Of a stretch of 64,000 nucleotides of DNA, positions 1-8,989 are shown one piece after another. Source of the DNA: Geobacter sp. UBA6151 (GTDB taxonomy: Bacteria > Desulfobacterota > Desulfuromonadia > Geobacterales > Pseudopelobacteraceae). Below the pieces are notes generated by a model. That model ran no database searches and was not told the origin of the DNA. It was given only the letters and a program-made list of their open reading frames with translations. Positions within the stretch are counted from its first letter, which is position 1. Each line of letters opens with the position of its first letter. The stretch is taken from contig DIUT01000065.1 of NCBI GenBank assembly GCA_002423105.1, positions 1-64,000 of the forward strand, given 5' to 3'. A program made the translations under genes and the position numbers.

Positions 1-1
1 C

Positions 2-547
2 CTCACATATTCTGCGGAAGAGGCCTATTTTTCCCGCAACACCCACGTCTGGGGATGGGCTTCCTGGCGACGCGCCTGGAACCGCTATGATGTTGAAATG
101 AAGAACTGGTCTGCTTTTGCCGCCACCGGCAAACTGAAAAACGTCTTTCCCGAGTCCTGGGCTGCACGTTCTTTCTGGCTGAGAACACTCTCCGATGTTG
201 CTGCGGGCCGGGTTGACACCTGGGACTACCAATGGACCTGCGCCATCTGGCAACATGGCGGTGTTTCCATACTGCCGGCACGCAATCTGGTAAAAAACAT
301 TGGCTTTAGTGCAGATGCCACCCATACCAAGCATGCTGAAGCATGGCTTTTGGACATGAAGGCCGAAGAAATAACTTTTCCACTGCTTCACCCTGATACA
401 GTACAAGTGTGCATCGAAGCAGACAGCCGTTATGAGCGCTCGGTTCTGAATATCCGGCCAGTTCGTATGGCGCGCAAACTCTTAAAAACGTGGATACGAA
501 GTAAAATGGGAAGCGTCTTGCATCGCATTTCAGGTGCAAAAAAATGA
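2..547 (+). CDS. Glycosyltransferase (HlpA-like), 3' part only
   Basis: The reading frame is open from base 2 and ends at TGA 545-547, so the 5' end lies outside the window; 181 residues are visible. The sequence VWGWASWRRAW near the visible start, the WDYQWTCAIW stretch and the motif LPARNLVKNIGFSADATHT are typical of the C-terminal part of nucleotide-diphospho-sugar transferases often annotated as hemolytic protein HlpA-like. The family is usually found in LPS or capsule loci, which fits the glycosyltransferases downstream. The stop overlaps the next start as ATGA, so the two are probably translationally coupled. Donor and acceptor sugars cannot be told. The family call is by recognition of conserved motifs. 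Confidence 0.75.
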   Translation, partial: LTYSAEEAYFSRNTHVWGWASWRRAWNRYDVEMKNWSAFAATGKLKNVFPESWAARSFWLRTLSDVAAGRVDTWDYQWTCAIWQHGGVSILPARNLVKNIGFSADATHTKHAEAWLLDMKAEEITFPLLHPDTVQVCIEADSRYERSVLNIRPVRMARKLLKTWIRSKMGSVLHRISGAKK

Positions 548-1332
548 ACATGCCCTGCACACTTTGCTCAGATGCCACGGAACCGCTTTTCACGCACCGC
601 ATCCTGAAAAAATACGATTGCCGCTATTATCTGTGCACCACCTGCGGTCTGCTGCAGACCGAGCAACCATACTGGCTTGAGGAGGCCTACGCTTCTTCAA
701 TCGCCCTTGCCGATACCGGTATACTGCAACGGAACATCAAAATTTCCGGCCAGCTGTCAAAACTGTTGTTCCTCGCCTTTACGACGCAGGCAAGCTACGC
801 CGATATTGCCGGTGGCTACGGGCTGCTGGTCAGACTGATGCGCGACAAAGGTTACGACTTCTTCTGGCATGATCCCTATACTGAAAATATTCATGCCAGA
901 GGTTTTGAAGCAGAGTTTTCCGGCACGACAACCTACGAAGCGGTAACAGCTTTTGAGGTGCTTGAGCATCTTAGAAACCCCCTTGATTTTATTGACAATG
1001 CACTGCATGCCGCCAATACACGTACCATTATCCTGTCAACGGAGCTCTTTGAAGGGAAGCCGCCACAACCTGAAAACTGGTGGTATTACAGCTTCGCAAC
1101 CGGCCAGCACATAGCGTTTTACCAGCGCAAAACCCTTTCCTATCTGGCAGACAGGCTGGGCTTGACCTTATTTTCGCATAAAAATGTACATATCATGACC
1201 GACCGGAAGCTGCACCCAGCCATGCTGAAGCTGGCACTCTCTTCGCGGACTGACTGGCTACTGAATCGTTGCATGAAAAAAAAACTGGCTTCAAAAACCA
1301 TGGCTGACCATAACCAGCTCCTGTTGAGCTAG
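544..1332 (+). CDS. SAM-dependent methyltransferase with N-terminal zinc ribbon
   Basis: 262 residues. Two CxxC pairs (C5/C8 and C31/C34) form a likely zinc ribbon. The glycine-rich SAM-binding loop follows around residue 87 (DIAGGYG), and the post-motif FEVLEHLRNPLDFI around 140 is typical of class I Methyltransf_11/23 enzymes. Proteins of this build commonly methylate sugars or glycolipid intermediates in polysaccharide loci. It overlaps the upstream glycosyltransferase stop by four bases and lies 33 bases before the next glycosyltransferase, so it probably belongs to the same transcript. The substrate is unknown; a sugar O-methyl group on the LPS or O-antigen is inferred from context. Confidence 0.8.
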   Translation: MNMPCTLCSDATEPLFTHRILKKYDCRYYLCTTCGLLQTEQPYWLEEAYASSIALADTGILQRNIKISGQLSKLLFLAFTTQASYADIAGGYGLLVRLMRDKGYDFFWHDPYTENIHARGFEAEFSGTTTYEAVTAFEVLEHLRNPLDFIDNALHAANTRTIILSTELFEGKPPQPENWWYYSFATGQHIAFYQRKTLSYLADRLGLTLFSHKNVHIMTDRKLHPAMLKLALSSRTDWLLNRCMKKKLASKTMADHNQLLLS

Positions 1333-1365
1333 TCCGTTTGGCGCAAACAGACAAGGAAAATAAAG

Positions 1366-2529
1366 ATGAAAATCGGCATACTTCTCGTAGATTTCAGTCC
1401 GGGCCGCATGGGCGGCGTGGAAACCTACGTGCGCAACCTGATACAACATCTGGTCGCCATTGATCACGAGAACAGCTATACCTTGATCTGCCACGATGGA
1501 AACGCCGGTTATTTTGCCGATCTGGCAGACCATGTCACTTTCAAGGTGTTTGCCAACCGCAAGAAATCCCTCAGCCGACTCGCCCGCAGCCTGGTACGCA
1601 AGGTTTCCGGCATTGACCTGATCCAGGTCGCCGTTGATCGGCTGGGACTGGATCTGCTGCATAACCCGTTTACCGCTGTACGCAGCAGCCGCTTAAAAAC
1701 ACCGGTCATCGTCACGTTTCATGATCTGCAGCATCACTACCTTCCCCGTTTTTTCAAACCACGGGAGGTGCAGGGACGTGATGCCGCCTACTCCAGGGCG
1801 GCCCGCGAAGCAGTGCATCTCATTGCGGTATCATCATTTACCGCGGAGACGGTCCACCAGTGTTATGGTGTGCCGCGGGACAGGATTACGGCAGTGCCGC
1901 TCGGTGTAGCCCCGGAATATCGCCCCTGCCCTGCGGATGAACTCACGCCGCTCCGAATAGAACTGGGCCTTACCCGGCCATTCCTGTACTTTCCGGCAGC
2001 AACCTGGGCACACAAAAATCACAGCACACTTTTTGAAACGTTGCGGATGCTGATTGAGCTGCACAATTTTGACGGTGATCTCGTGCTGACCGGTGTGGCA
2101 GTCAGAAGCAGGGAAGCGCTCAAGGAAGAACTCCGGCGCCTTGGCATTGCCGACAGAGTACATATTCTGGGGTATCTGCCCTACGAACAACTCCCCCGTA
2201 TTTACAGCATGGCCCGCCTGCTGGTATTTCCGTCACTGTTTGAAGGGTTCGGCATGCCGGTGCTGGAAGCCATGGCCTGCGGCTGTCCGGTGGCTTGTTC
2301 TAACGTCGCCTCCCTACCTGAAGTGTCCGGTGATGCGGCGGAATATTTCGATCCATCCTCTGCCGATGATATGGTGCGGGCAATCCAAGCCACCTGGTCC
2401 GATGAAGCACGTCGTGCGACACTTCGGGAACAGGGCCTGAAGCGAGCAGCCGGATTCAGCTGGAACGCAACGGCGCAGACAACGCTCGACGTCTACCGTT
2501 GCGTATTTGCTGAGACCACAGCACCGTAG
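1366..2529 (+). CDS. Glycosyltransferase family 4 (GT-B fold)
   Basis: 387 residues. The N-terminal GT-B domain carries the glycine-rich acceptor-side loop GRMGGVETYVRNL. The C-terminal donor domain has the family signature SLFEGFGMPVLEAMACGCPV with the two glutamates of the EX7E motif, around residues 285-305. Such retaining enzymes use nucleotide sugars to extend LPS core or O-antigen at the inner membrane. ATG at 1366 follows AGGAAA. The downstream gene is an unrelated ATPase, so this may be the end of one transcriptional block. Specific sugar unknown. Confidence 0.85.
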   Translation: MKIGILLVDFSPGRMGGVETYVRNLIQHLVAIDHENSYTLICHDGNAGYFADLADHVTFKVFANRKKSLSRLARSLVRKVSGIDLIQVAVDRLGLDLLHNPFTAVRSSRLKTPVIVTFHDLQHHYLPRFFKPREVQGRDAAYSRAAREAVHLIAVSSFTAETVHQCYGVPRDRITAVPLGVAPEYRPCPADELTPLRIELGLTRPFLYFPAATWAHKNHSTLFETLRMLIELHNFDGDLVLTGVAVRSREALKEELRRLGIADRVHILGYLPYEQLPRIYSMARLLVFPSLFEGFGMPVLEAMACGCPVACSNVASLPEVSGDAAEYFDPSSADDMVRAIQATWSDEARRATLREQGLKRAAGFSWNATAQTTLDVYRCVFAETTAP

Positions 2530-2541
2530 CCAACCGATTAA

Positions 2542-2580
2542 TGGTTGATTTTCAACCACTAGATGGTTAATATTCAGCCA
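2542..2580 (+). promoter_or_regulatory. Tandem palindromes overlapping the start of the DUF4143 ATPase gene
   Basis: A perfect dyad, TGGTTGA-TTT-TCAACCA, occupies 2542-2558. A related imperfect one, TGGTTAATATTCAGCCA, occupies 2564-2580, and its last base is the A of the ATG start. The repeats begin 22 bp apart, about two helical turns, as expected for cooperative binding by a dimeric regulator. A further CAACC/GGTTG inverted pair lies at about 2531-2547. No Shine-Dalgarno sequence is visible, so initiation may be controlled at this site. The operator role is inferred. Confidence 0.6.
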
Positions 2581-3815
2581 TGTTCACGCGAAATATTACC
2601 CGCCAAATTATTGAAACTCTGTCAGACACCCCGGTGATCATGGTGAACGGCGCCAGACAGACCGGCAAAAGCACCCTGGCGAAATCACTTCTCAACGAAA
2701 AACAGATTAACCGCTATGTCACCCTTGATGATGCGACGACACTTGCAGCGGCAAAACACGATCCGGAGGGATTTATTTCCGGATTGGGGGAAGCGGCGGC
2801 AATTGACGAAATCCAGCGGGCACCGGAACTTTTCTTGGCAATCAAGGCGGATGTTGACCGGAATCGCACCCCTGGGCGCTATCTGCTAACCGGTTCGGCA
2901 AACGTGCTGCTCTTGCCGCGGCTCTCCGAATCATTGGTTGGCAGAATGGAAATCTTTACCTTGTTACCGTTATCACAGGGCGAGTTTTCCGGAATCAAAG
3001 AATGCTTTATTGACATGGTTTTTTCCAACAAGATACCTATTGTCACATGCCCCGCATATCCTGAAATAAGTCTGATCGATCTGGCGCTCAGGGGGGGATA
3101 TCCAGAAGCGGCAACACGGAGCACGGAATCAAGGCGCCTGGCCTGGTTCTCTTCGTACATCACAACCATCTTGCAGCGGGATGTACGTGATCTTGCAAAC
3201 ATTGAAGGCCTGACCGCAATGCCGCGTCTTCTTTCCATACTTGCGACCAGAGCAACAGCACTTGTGAATTATGCGGAACTTTCAAGAACAGCAGGCCTTC
3301 CACAAAGCACATTGAAACGATACATGACGCTTTTTGAGACCATTTTCCTGATTGAACATCTTCCCGCCTGGCACTCAAACCTGGGAAAACGGCTGGTCAA
3401 GACATCAAAACTTGTGTTGAACGATTCAGGGCTACTGGCTTCACTGCTTGAGATCAATGCGGACCGGCTGGTTAACAGCCGGTTATGTGGCGCTCTCATC
3501 GAGAATTTTGTCATCATGGAACTAAAAAAACAGATCGCCTGGAGCAGCATAAATCCTGCCATGCTGCATTACCGCACACAAACAGGTCAGGAAGTTGATG
3601 TTGTTTTGGAAGACAGGGCAGGGCGTGTTGTCGGCATTGAGATAAAGTCAGCAAAAACTGTGATAGGGCATGATTTCAACGGCCTTACATCCCTGGCCGA
3701 AGCTTCCGGCGATAAATTTGTCCGGGGCATTGTGCTGTACGACGGCAGGGAGCAGATTTCATTCGGTACAAATCTCGTTGCCATGCCAATTAGCGCATTA
3801 TGGGCTACGCCATGA
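2580..3815 (+). CDS. AAA_14/DUF4143 ATPase
   Basis: 411 residues. The N-terminal AAA domain has a P-loop at residues 24-32 (GARQTGKST) and a Walker B-like AIDEIQRAPELF. The stretch LTGSANVLLLPRLSESLVGRMEIFTLLPLSQGE is characteristic of COG1373 ATPases. The C-terminal DUF4143 part (IENFVIMELKKQ, then EVDVVLE and GIEIKSAK) resembles the PD-(D/E)XK nuclease fold with a D...ExK pattern. Members are common, poorly understood and scattered between unrelated genomes. It sits between glycosyltransferase genes with which it shares no obvious function, and its own palindromic start region suggests independent control and insertion into the LPS locus. Its stop overlaps the next ATG. Confidence 0.85.
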   Translation: MFTRNITRQIIETLSDTPVIMVNGARQTGKSTLAKSLLNEKQINRYVTLDDATTLAAAKHDPEGFISGLGEAAAIDEIQRAPELFLAIKADVDRNRTPGRYLLTGSANVLLLPRLSESLVGRMEIFTLLPLSQGEFSGIKECFIDMVFSNKIPIVTCPAYPEISLIDLALRGGYPEAATRSTESRRLAWFSSYITTILQRDVRDLANIEGLTAMPRLLSILATRATALVNYAELSRTAGLPQSTLKRYMTLFETIFLIEHLPAWHSNLGKRLVKTSKLVLNDSGLLASLLEINADRLVNSRLCGALIENFVIMELKKQIAWSSINPAMLHYRTQTGQEVDVVLEDRAGRVVGIEIKSAKTVIGHDFNGLTSLAEASGDKFVRGIVLYDGREQISFGTNLVAMPISALWATP

Positions 3816-4561
3816 AGATTTCCGTCACCATCATCACCCTCAACGAAGAAAAAGTGATTGCCGCCTGTCTGGCAAGTGTTGCCTGGGCCGAAGAGATCAT
3901 AGTGGTGGATTCCGGCAGCAGTGACCGGACCGAAGAGATTTGCCGCAGCTTTGCCAAGGTGCGCTTCATGCATCAGGACTGGCTGGGATACGGACCGCAA
4001 AAGAATTTTGCTGTTGCCCAGGCCACACACCAGTGGATCCTCTCTCTAGACGCCGATGAAACCGTTAGTCCTGAGCTAAAAGAGGAAATTCTACGGGAAC
4101 TGCACAGTTCTCCCCGATACGCCGGATACCGCATAGGCCGTAAAAACCTGTACCGCGGGCACTGGATCAGACATTCCGGCTGGTGGCCGGACGAGATCAT
4201 CAGGCTTTTCAGGAAAGACGCCGGTCAGTTCAATAACCGCATCGTGCACGAATCGGTTGAAGTTGCAGGACCGGTCGGCTCATTTTCCGGGACCATTGAG
4301 CACCGCTCCTTTCACGGGCCAGAGGATTTTCTTGAGAAAGCGCGGCGCTACGCCATACCCGGCGCCGTGCAGATGCAGGCCGCCGGAAAGCAGGGTAGCG
4401 CCCCGCGCGCCATCATCAAAGCATTGGCGACATTTATCAAAAGCTATTTCCTGAAACGGGGCTTCCTTGATGGCCGCGCCGGACTGTTGATTGCGGTTTC
4501 CGGCGCTGTTGGAGTCTTTTACCGCGTTATGAAACTTGCAGAATTGAATGAGGAACAGTAA
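3812..4561 (+). CDS. Glycosyltransferase family 2, WaaE/KdtX-like
   Basis: 249 residues from ATG 3812, which overlaps the upstream TGA; an in-frame ATG at 3800 is less likely because it would lengthen the overlap. The GT-A fold shows the nucleotide-binding start SVTIITLNEEKVIAACLASV, the acidic VVDSGSSD motif and the metal-binding LSLDADE. The GYGPQKNFA stretch and the C-terminal amphipathic segment match the LPS-core beta-glucosyltransferases of the WaaE type. It probably adds a sugar to inner-core heptose on the cytoplasmic face of the membrane. The next gene follows directly at 4562. Confidence 0.85.
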   Translation: MKISVTIITLNEEKVIAACLASVAWAEEIIVVDSGSSDRTEEICRSFAKVRFMHQDWLGYGPQKNFAVAQATHQWILSLDADETVSPELKEEILRELHSSPRYAGYRIGRKNLYRGHWIRHSGWWPDEIIRLFRKDAGQFNNRIVHESVEVAGPVGSFSGTIEHRSFHGPEDFLEKARRYAIPGAVQMQAAGKQGSAPRAIIKALATFIKSYFLKRGFLDGRAGLLIAVSGAVGVFYRVMKLAELNEEQ

Positions 4562-5368
4562 ATGAAGAAACCGTCGCTGGCGGTCATCATTTCAACCTAC
4601 AACGCTCCCGGCTATTTGCAGCGGGTGTTGGAGGGCTATGCCAAACAGCGCTGCTTACCCGATGAACTCCTGATTGCCGATGATGGTTCAACAAGTGAAA
4701 CGGCACAGGTCATAGCCGAATTCGCAGCAATTGCACCGTTTCAGGTCCGCCATGTCTGGCATGAAGACCGCGGCTTCAGGCTGGCCGAGATCCGCAATCG
4801 CGCCATTGCCACTGCTGCTTCTGATTACCTGATTTTTTCCGACGGCGACTGCATTCCCCATCCACAGTTTGTGGAAGATCACCGGCGCATCATGCAGCCC
4901 GGCTGTTTCGTCACCGGCAAACGGATGCTGGTAGGGAAAGAGCTGTCGCCGGATTTCTGCTGGACAGGAGCCCTTGCAGCCTGCAAGCAGTGTTTAAGCG
5001 GCAGTCTGTCGGGAGCGCATCATCTGCTGCGCCTCCCCTGGCTTGTGCGTGAGAGACAAGGCGTCATGGGACTACGGGGCTGCAACATGGCCATGTACCG
5101 TGCAGACGCACTGGCGGTAAATGGCTACAATGAGCAGATTGTCGGGTGGGGACGGGAGGATTCCGAGATTGTGGCCCGCTTATTCGCTTTCGGTCTCCGC
5201 AGACGCGAAGCCCCGTTTGCTGCCATGGTTTTTCATCTGTGGCATCAGGAAAATAGCCGGGACAGTCTGACAGAAAATGACCGCCTGTTGCAGGAATCAA
5301 TGCGTTCCGGCAATTATCGCTGCTCTTGCGGCATCAGCAAGGACGCTCTTGGCGGCACTGAACCATGA
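4562..5368 (+). CDS. Glycosyltransferase family 2 with galactosyltransferase-type C-terminus
   Basis: 268 residues. The N-terminal GT-A domain begins AVIISTYNAPGYLQRVL, with LIADDGSTSETA and the DxD-type FSDGDCIPHP. The C-terminal signature GLRGCNMAMYRADALAVNGYNE followed by GWGREDSEIVARL is that of the Glyco_transf_7C domain found in chondroitin-polymerase-like and LPS galactosyl/N-acetylgalactosaminyl transferases. Start ATG at 4562 immediately follows the stop of the preceding gene, and the 3' end overlaps the next ATG by four bases. Tight packing indicates one operon. Precise linkage unknown. Confidence 0.85.
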   Translation: MKKPSLAVIISTYNAPGYLQRVLEGYAKQRCLPDELLIADDGSTSETAQVIAEFAAIAPFQVRHVWHEDRGFRLAEIRNRAIATAASDYLIFSDGDCIPHPQFVEDHRRIMQPGCFVTGKRMLVGKELSPDFCWTGALAACKQCLSGSLSGAHHLLRLPWLVRERQGVMGLRGCNMAMYRADALAVNGYNEQIVGWGREDSEIVARLFAFGLRRREAPFAAMVFHLWHQENSRDSLTENDRLLQESMRSGNYRCSCGISKDALGGTEP

Positions 5369-6129
5369 AGCCGCTGGTCAGCATCATTACCGTGGTGCGT
5401 AACGACGCCGCTGCCCTGCGCCGTACGCTGGCAAGCGTGGCCCGCTGCAAGGGGCAGCGCAGCGAATATCTGATTATTGATGGCGCTTCATCCGACGACA
5501 CCCTGCAGGTTGCAGCAGAACAGTCGGCGCTGATTGACCAGCTGCACAGCGAAACAGACCACGGCATCTATGACGCCATGAACAAGAGTATCCTGCTGGC
5601 CCACGGAGATTATCTGCTGTTCCTCAACGCCGGTGACGAACTGCTGGTCGATCCGGAGGAACTGCTGGGCGGTGTAACGGACGAAACGGTCATGGTATAC
5701 GGCAAAGCCAGAATGCTTCATCCGGACGGCACGTTGAGCTACATCAAGGGCAAGCGCCTGAAAAGCCGCTACCGTTTTCTCAAAGGAATGCCGTTGTGCC
5801 ACCAGGCGGTACTGTACCGCCGGGAAACCATCTTTCCCTTTGATACAAGCTTCAGGATCATGGCCGACCGCGTAATGACCTGGCAGTTGCTGCGGCGCTA
5901 CGGACTGAAACAGAGCCGCTTCGTCGACCGGATCATGGTCAACTACTATGAAGGCGGCTTTAGTGCCAGCCTGCCGCCGCAAGCCTGGAGTGCAGAGGAA
6001 AACCGCTTTTACGATCTGGCCGGTGTATCCTGGTACCGCCATAAGAAGCAGGTGAACAGACTGTTCAAGGAATATGTTCGCATTCCTTTGAAAAGATTAT
6101 TCAAGGGTAACGACCAATGCGCATCCTGA
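5365..6129 (+). CDS. Glycosyltransferase family 2 (WcaA/colanic-acid-like)
   Basis: 254 residues. The GT-A domain opens with VSIITVVRNDAAALRRTLASV. It contains IIDGASSDDT, the DHGIYDAMNKSI motif that is very characteristic of this GT2 subgroup, and the metal-binding LFLNAGDEL. Members transfer sugars to lipid-linked or LPS acceptors. The gene overlaps its upstream neighbour (ATGA) and runs 13 bases into the heptosyltransferase gene, so translation of the set is probably coupled. Donor sugar unknown. Confidence 0.83.
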   Translation: MKPLVSIITVVRNDAAALRRTLASVARCKGQRSEYLIIDGASSDDTLQVAAEQSALIDQLHSETDHGIYDAMNKSILLAHGDYLLFLNAGDELLVDPEELLGGVTDETVMVYGKARMLHPDGTLSYIKGKRLKSRYRFLKGMPLCHQAVLYRRETIFPFDTSFRIMADRVMTWQLLRRYGLKQSRFVDRIMVNYYEGGFSASLPPQAWSAEENRFYDLAGVSWYRHKKQVNRLFKEYVRIPLKRLFKGNDQCAS

Positions 6130-7154
6130 TTATCAAAACATCATCACTGGGCGATGTCATCCACGCTCTGCCGGTACTGGACTACCTGCGCCAGGTAGCT
6201 CCCGAAGCAAGTATCGACTGGGTGGTGGAAGAACCGTTCCTGCCACTGGTGGCGTACAACCCCTTGCTTGACCGGATACATGTCATCAGGACCAAAGCCT
6301 GGCGCAAAGCGCCTTTTACGCGGCAGACCCGGCACGAGGTGGCGTTTTTGCGTACAGCGTTACGGGACGCGCAGTATGATCTGGTATTTGACCTGCAAGG
6401 CAACCTGAAGAGCGGCCTGGTTGCCTGGCTGACCGGCGCGCGGCAGCGGATCGGTTTTTCCGCCAGTGCTGTACAGGAACGCCTGAACCTGCTCTTCACC
6501 ACCACCCGCGTTCCGTTCAGGGATGAAGACAATCGGGCTGCCGGACGTTACCTGCGCCTGGTAAGCGCCCCTTTCAAACATGACTACCGGGATATGTCCA
6601 TTACCTCGACAATAGTGCCAGCCCCTGAAGATGAAGCAACTGCAACCGCCTATCTCTCCGGTCTGCCGCAAGGCAGAAAGATACTGTTGCAGATCGGCAC
6701 CACCTGGGAGACCAAGCTGTGGTATGCCGAAGGCTGGATAGAACTTGGACGACGTATTCTGGCAGATTATCCTGCGGCGACTCTGCTGATAAACTGGGGC
6801 AGCCCGGCAGAAAAAGAGCTGGGAGAGCGGATCGTCAGCGAGGTGGGTAGCTCAGTGCGCCTCCTGCCCTGGTTCAAGATCAAGGAGCTGATACCACTCA
6901 TCAAACATGTTGATCTGGTAATCGGCGGCGATACCGGGCCGGTATATCTGGCCGGTGCCATGGGCAGACCCACGGTTTCACTCTACCGTGCCACCAAAGC
7001 GGATCTCTATGCCCCGGCAGGCCCGCAGCACCGTGCCGTACAAGCCACCATGCCCTGCGCAGGATGTCTTCTGACCCATTGCGAACACAATGACCAGTGC
7101 AGCCGCAGTATTACCGTTGACGCACTGATGGAGGCCGTCATTTCCGTACTATAG
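6117..7154 (+). CDS. waaC: LPS heptosyltransferase, family GT9 (WaaC-like)
   Basis: 345 residues. The N-terminus MRILIIKTSSLGDVIHALPVLDYLR, the PEASIDWVVEE segment and the C-terminal VIGGDTGPVYLAGAMGRPTVSLYRATKADLYAP motif match heptosyltransferase I, which transfers L-glycero-D-manno-heptose from ADP-heptose to Kdo2-lipid A. Length fits the family (about 320-350). The cysteines near the C-terminus (PCAGCLLTHCEH) are usual in GT9 proteins. It overlaps the upstream gene and is followed by a DUF4254 gene. Assignment to the first (WaaC) rather than a later heptosyltransferase rests on the N- and C-terminal motifs and is probable, not certain. Confidence 0.85.
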   Translation: MRILIIKTSSLGDVIHALPVLDYLRQVAPEASIDWVVEEPFLPLVAYNPLLDRIHVIRTKAWRKAPFTRQTRHEVAFLRTALRDAQYDLVFDLQGNLKSGLVAWLTGARQRIGFSASAVQERLNLLFTTTRVPFRDEDNRAAGRYLRLVSAPFKHDYRDMSITSTIVPAPEDEATATAYLSGLPQGRKILLQIGTTWETKLWYAEGWIELGRRILADYPAATLLINWGSPAEKELGERIVSEVGSSVRLLPWFKIKELIPLIKHVDLVIGGDTGPVYLAGAMGRPTVSLYRATKADLYAPAGPQHRAVQATMPCAGCLLTHCEHNDQCSRSITVDALMEAVISVL

Positions 7155-7171
7155 AGAGAGGAAGCACGATA

Positions 7172-7771
7172 ATGTTGAAAACCCTGAAACTTGAAAACCT
7201 TGAGGCAGCCTTTGATTGTGCCGTTGACCGGTGGCACCACGACGCTTCGGACTTTGACGTACTGGAGGGGATAATCAACCCGCTGGCGCTGGAACTGGCC
7301 TGGAGAAACCATCTGCTGTGGCATGAGGAAGACAAGGCGCGCCGCACCGATGTGGACGACAGCGCCATCGCAGCGGTCAAGAGGGCCATCGACCGCCTGA
7401 ACCAGCAACGGAACGATCAGATCGAAAAACTGGATGAGGCGATTCTGGCGGAGTTATCAAAAACCGTTACAGAACCGGCAACCGAAACCATCAACTCCGA
7501 AACTCCGGGCAGCATCGTGGACCGCATCTCGATCATGTCGCTAAAGGTCTATCATATGGCTGAGGACAGCCAGCGTGACGACATCGACGCCGAACATCGC
7601 CAGCGCTCCCTGCACAAGCTTGCCGTACTCAGGCTGCAACGCCATGATCTGTATGTGGCCCTCGCTCAACTGCTGGCAGACTATCTGGCAGGCAATAAGC
7701 GGATGAAGCCGTACAAACAGTTCAAGATGTACAACGATCCGGCCCTCAACCCGGAGCTGTACCGGAAATAA
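7172..7771 (+). CDS. DUF4254 domain protein
   Basis: 199 residues, mostly helical and charged, without signal peptide or membrane segment. The DFDVLEGIINPLALELAWRNHLLWHEEDKARR segment and the later MSLKVYHMAEDSQRDDIDAEHRQR match DUF4254, a family of unknown function repeatedly found next to heptosyltransferase and other LPS genes. It sits 17 bases after the heptosyltransferase and 15 before the ligase gene, which supports a role in LPS assembly. RBS-like GAGAGGAAG precedes ATG 7172. A catalytic activity cannot be inferred from the sequence. Confidence 0.8.
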   Translation: MLKTLKLENLEAAFDCAVDRWHHDASDFDVLEGIINPLALELAWRNHLLWHEEDKARRTDVDDSAIAAVKRAIDRLNQQRNDQIEKLDEAILAELSKTVTEPATETINSETPGSIVDRISIMSLKVYHMAEDSQRDDIDAEHRQRSLHKLAVLRLQRHDLYVALAQLLADYLAGNKRMKPYKQFKMYNDPALNPELYRK

Positions 7772-7786
7772 GGAGCATTGACAACC

Positions 7787-8989
7787 ATGCTCCTCTGCCC
7801 GTCAGACACTCCAGCGCCTTCGGACAGCCTGCTGCCCCGTGAACGGTTGCTGGCTGCCACGGCGCTGTTGACACTGTTCCTGCTGCCATCCGGAACCGCC
7901 CCCGCCGCTCTCTCCTCCGGCTGTATGCTGGGCGTGTGGCTCTTTTCCGGTGCCTGGCGTAAAAACCGGGACTGGTGGCGGGAAGAACGATACTGGCTGT
8001 TGCCGGTCATGCTGGTCATGCTGCTCCCCTGGGTAAGCCTGCTCTGGGCCATCAATCCCGCTCCCGGTCTCTACCCGTATCTGCAACGCACCCACTTCTG
8101 GCTGTTCAGTCTGGGCATGGCCTGCATAACGTTGCGTGCCGTAAAACCGGCACATCTGGCCATTGCTTTCATCGCCGGCGTCGAACTGGTGACGCTGGTA
8201 TTCTTCCTGATGCAGCTTGGGGCCGTCACCTCGCCAAAGGTCACCGCCTATTTCCTGTTCAAGGGCTACATCACCTATTCCCTGCTGCTGGTGCTCGCCA
8301 CCGCCTGGATTTCATTCCTGTTCCGCGAATCTGCCGACACCCGGCAAAAAGCAGGGTTGCTGGCGCTCATGGCATTGAATCTGCTCGCTCTCGCCCTGTT
8401 GAAGGGACGCAGTGGCCATCTGGCATTTCTGGCCCTTGCTCCGTTCATGGCAATCAATCTGGTCGGCGTACACCGGAAATGGGCCTTGGCCCTGACCGGC
8501 CTGCTGCTGTCCGGCCTGCTGCTATCCCCGGTTGTGCAGCAACGGATTCAGCTGGCGATCAGTGAGGCCCGGACACATATGATTGAACGAAACCCGGCGC
8601 CGGTGACCTCCATCGGTATCAGACTGGCACTCTGGCAAGGCGCTTTGCAAACATTCCGGGATTATCCGATTCTTGGCGCGGGCGTTGACGGCTACCAGAC
8701 CGCCATGCAACGTATTTTTCCGCACTGGGACCTGTCCGGAACGGTGAAAAACCCTCACAGTTTTTATCTGTATATTGCAGCAAGCTATGGTGTTGTCGGC
8801 ATTGCTCTCCATCTCTGGCTTTTTGGGGCCGTTATCAGACGCGCCTGGCCCTGCCGAAACAGGTGGCAAGGTTTTATCTGCCTGACCACCGTCGTGGTTG
8901 TTGCCGTGGGCAGCTTGTCAGAAGTCACACCGCTACAGCCGCAGACCGGAATTTTACTGGCCATGATGATCGGACTCCCCAATGAATGA
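7787..8989 (+). CDS. O-antigen ligase/polymerase family membrane protein (WaaL-like)
   Basis: 400 residues from ATG 7787. The upstream AAGGAG (7770-7775) is 11 bases from this ATG but only 2 from the alternative TTG at 7778, so ATG is preferred. There are about ten hydrophobic segments. A large periplasmic loop includes RIQLAISEARTHMIERNPAPV and GIRLALWQGALQTFRDYPILGAGVDGYQ, the Wzy_C-type region, and NPHSFYLYIAASYGVVGI follows. These features fit O-antigen ligases, which join the O-chain to lipid A-core in the periplasm. A polymerase (Wzy) role cannot be excluded from sequence alone. Confidence 0.75.
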   Translation: MLLCPSDTPAPSDSLLPRERLLAATALLTLFLLPSGTAPAALSSGCMLGVWLFSGAWRKNRDWWREERYWLLPVMLVMLLPWVSLLWAINPAPGLYPYLQRTHFWLFSLGMACITLRAVKPAHLAIAFIAGVELVTLVFFLMQLGAVTSPKVTAYFLFKGYITYSLLLVLATAWISFLFRESADTRQKAGLLALMALNLLALALLKGRSGHLAFLALAPFMAINLVGVHRKWALALTGLLLSGLLLSPVVQQRIQLAISEARTHMIERNPAPVTSIGIRLALWQGALQTFRDYPILGAGVDGYQTAMQRIFPHWDLSGTVKNPHSFYLYIAASYGVVGIALHLWLFGAVIRRAWPCRNRWQGFICLTTVVVVAVGSLSEVTPLQPQTGILLAMMIGLPNE

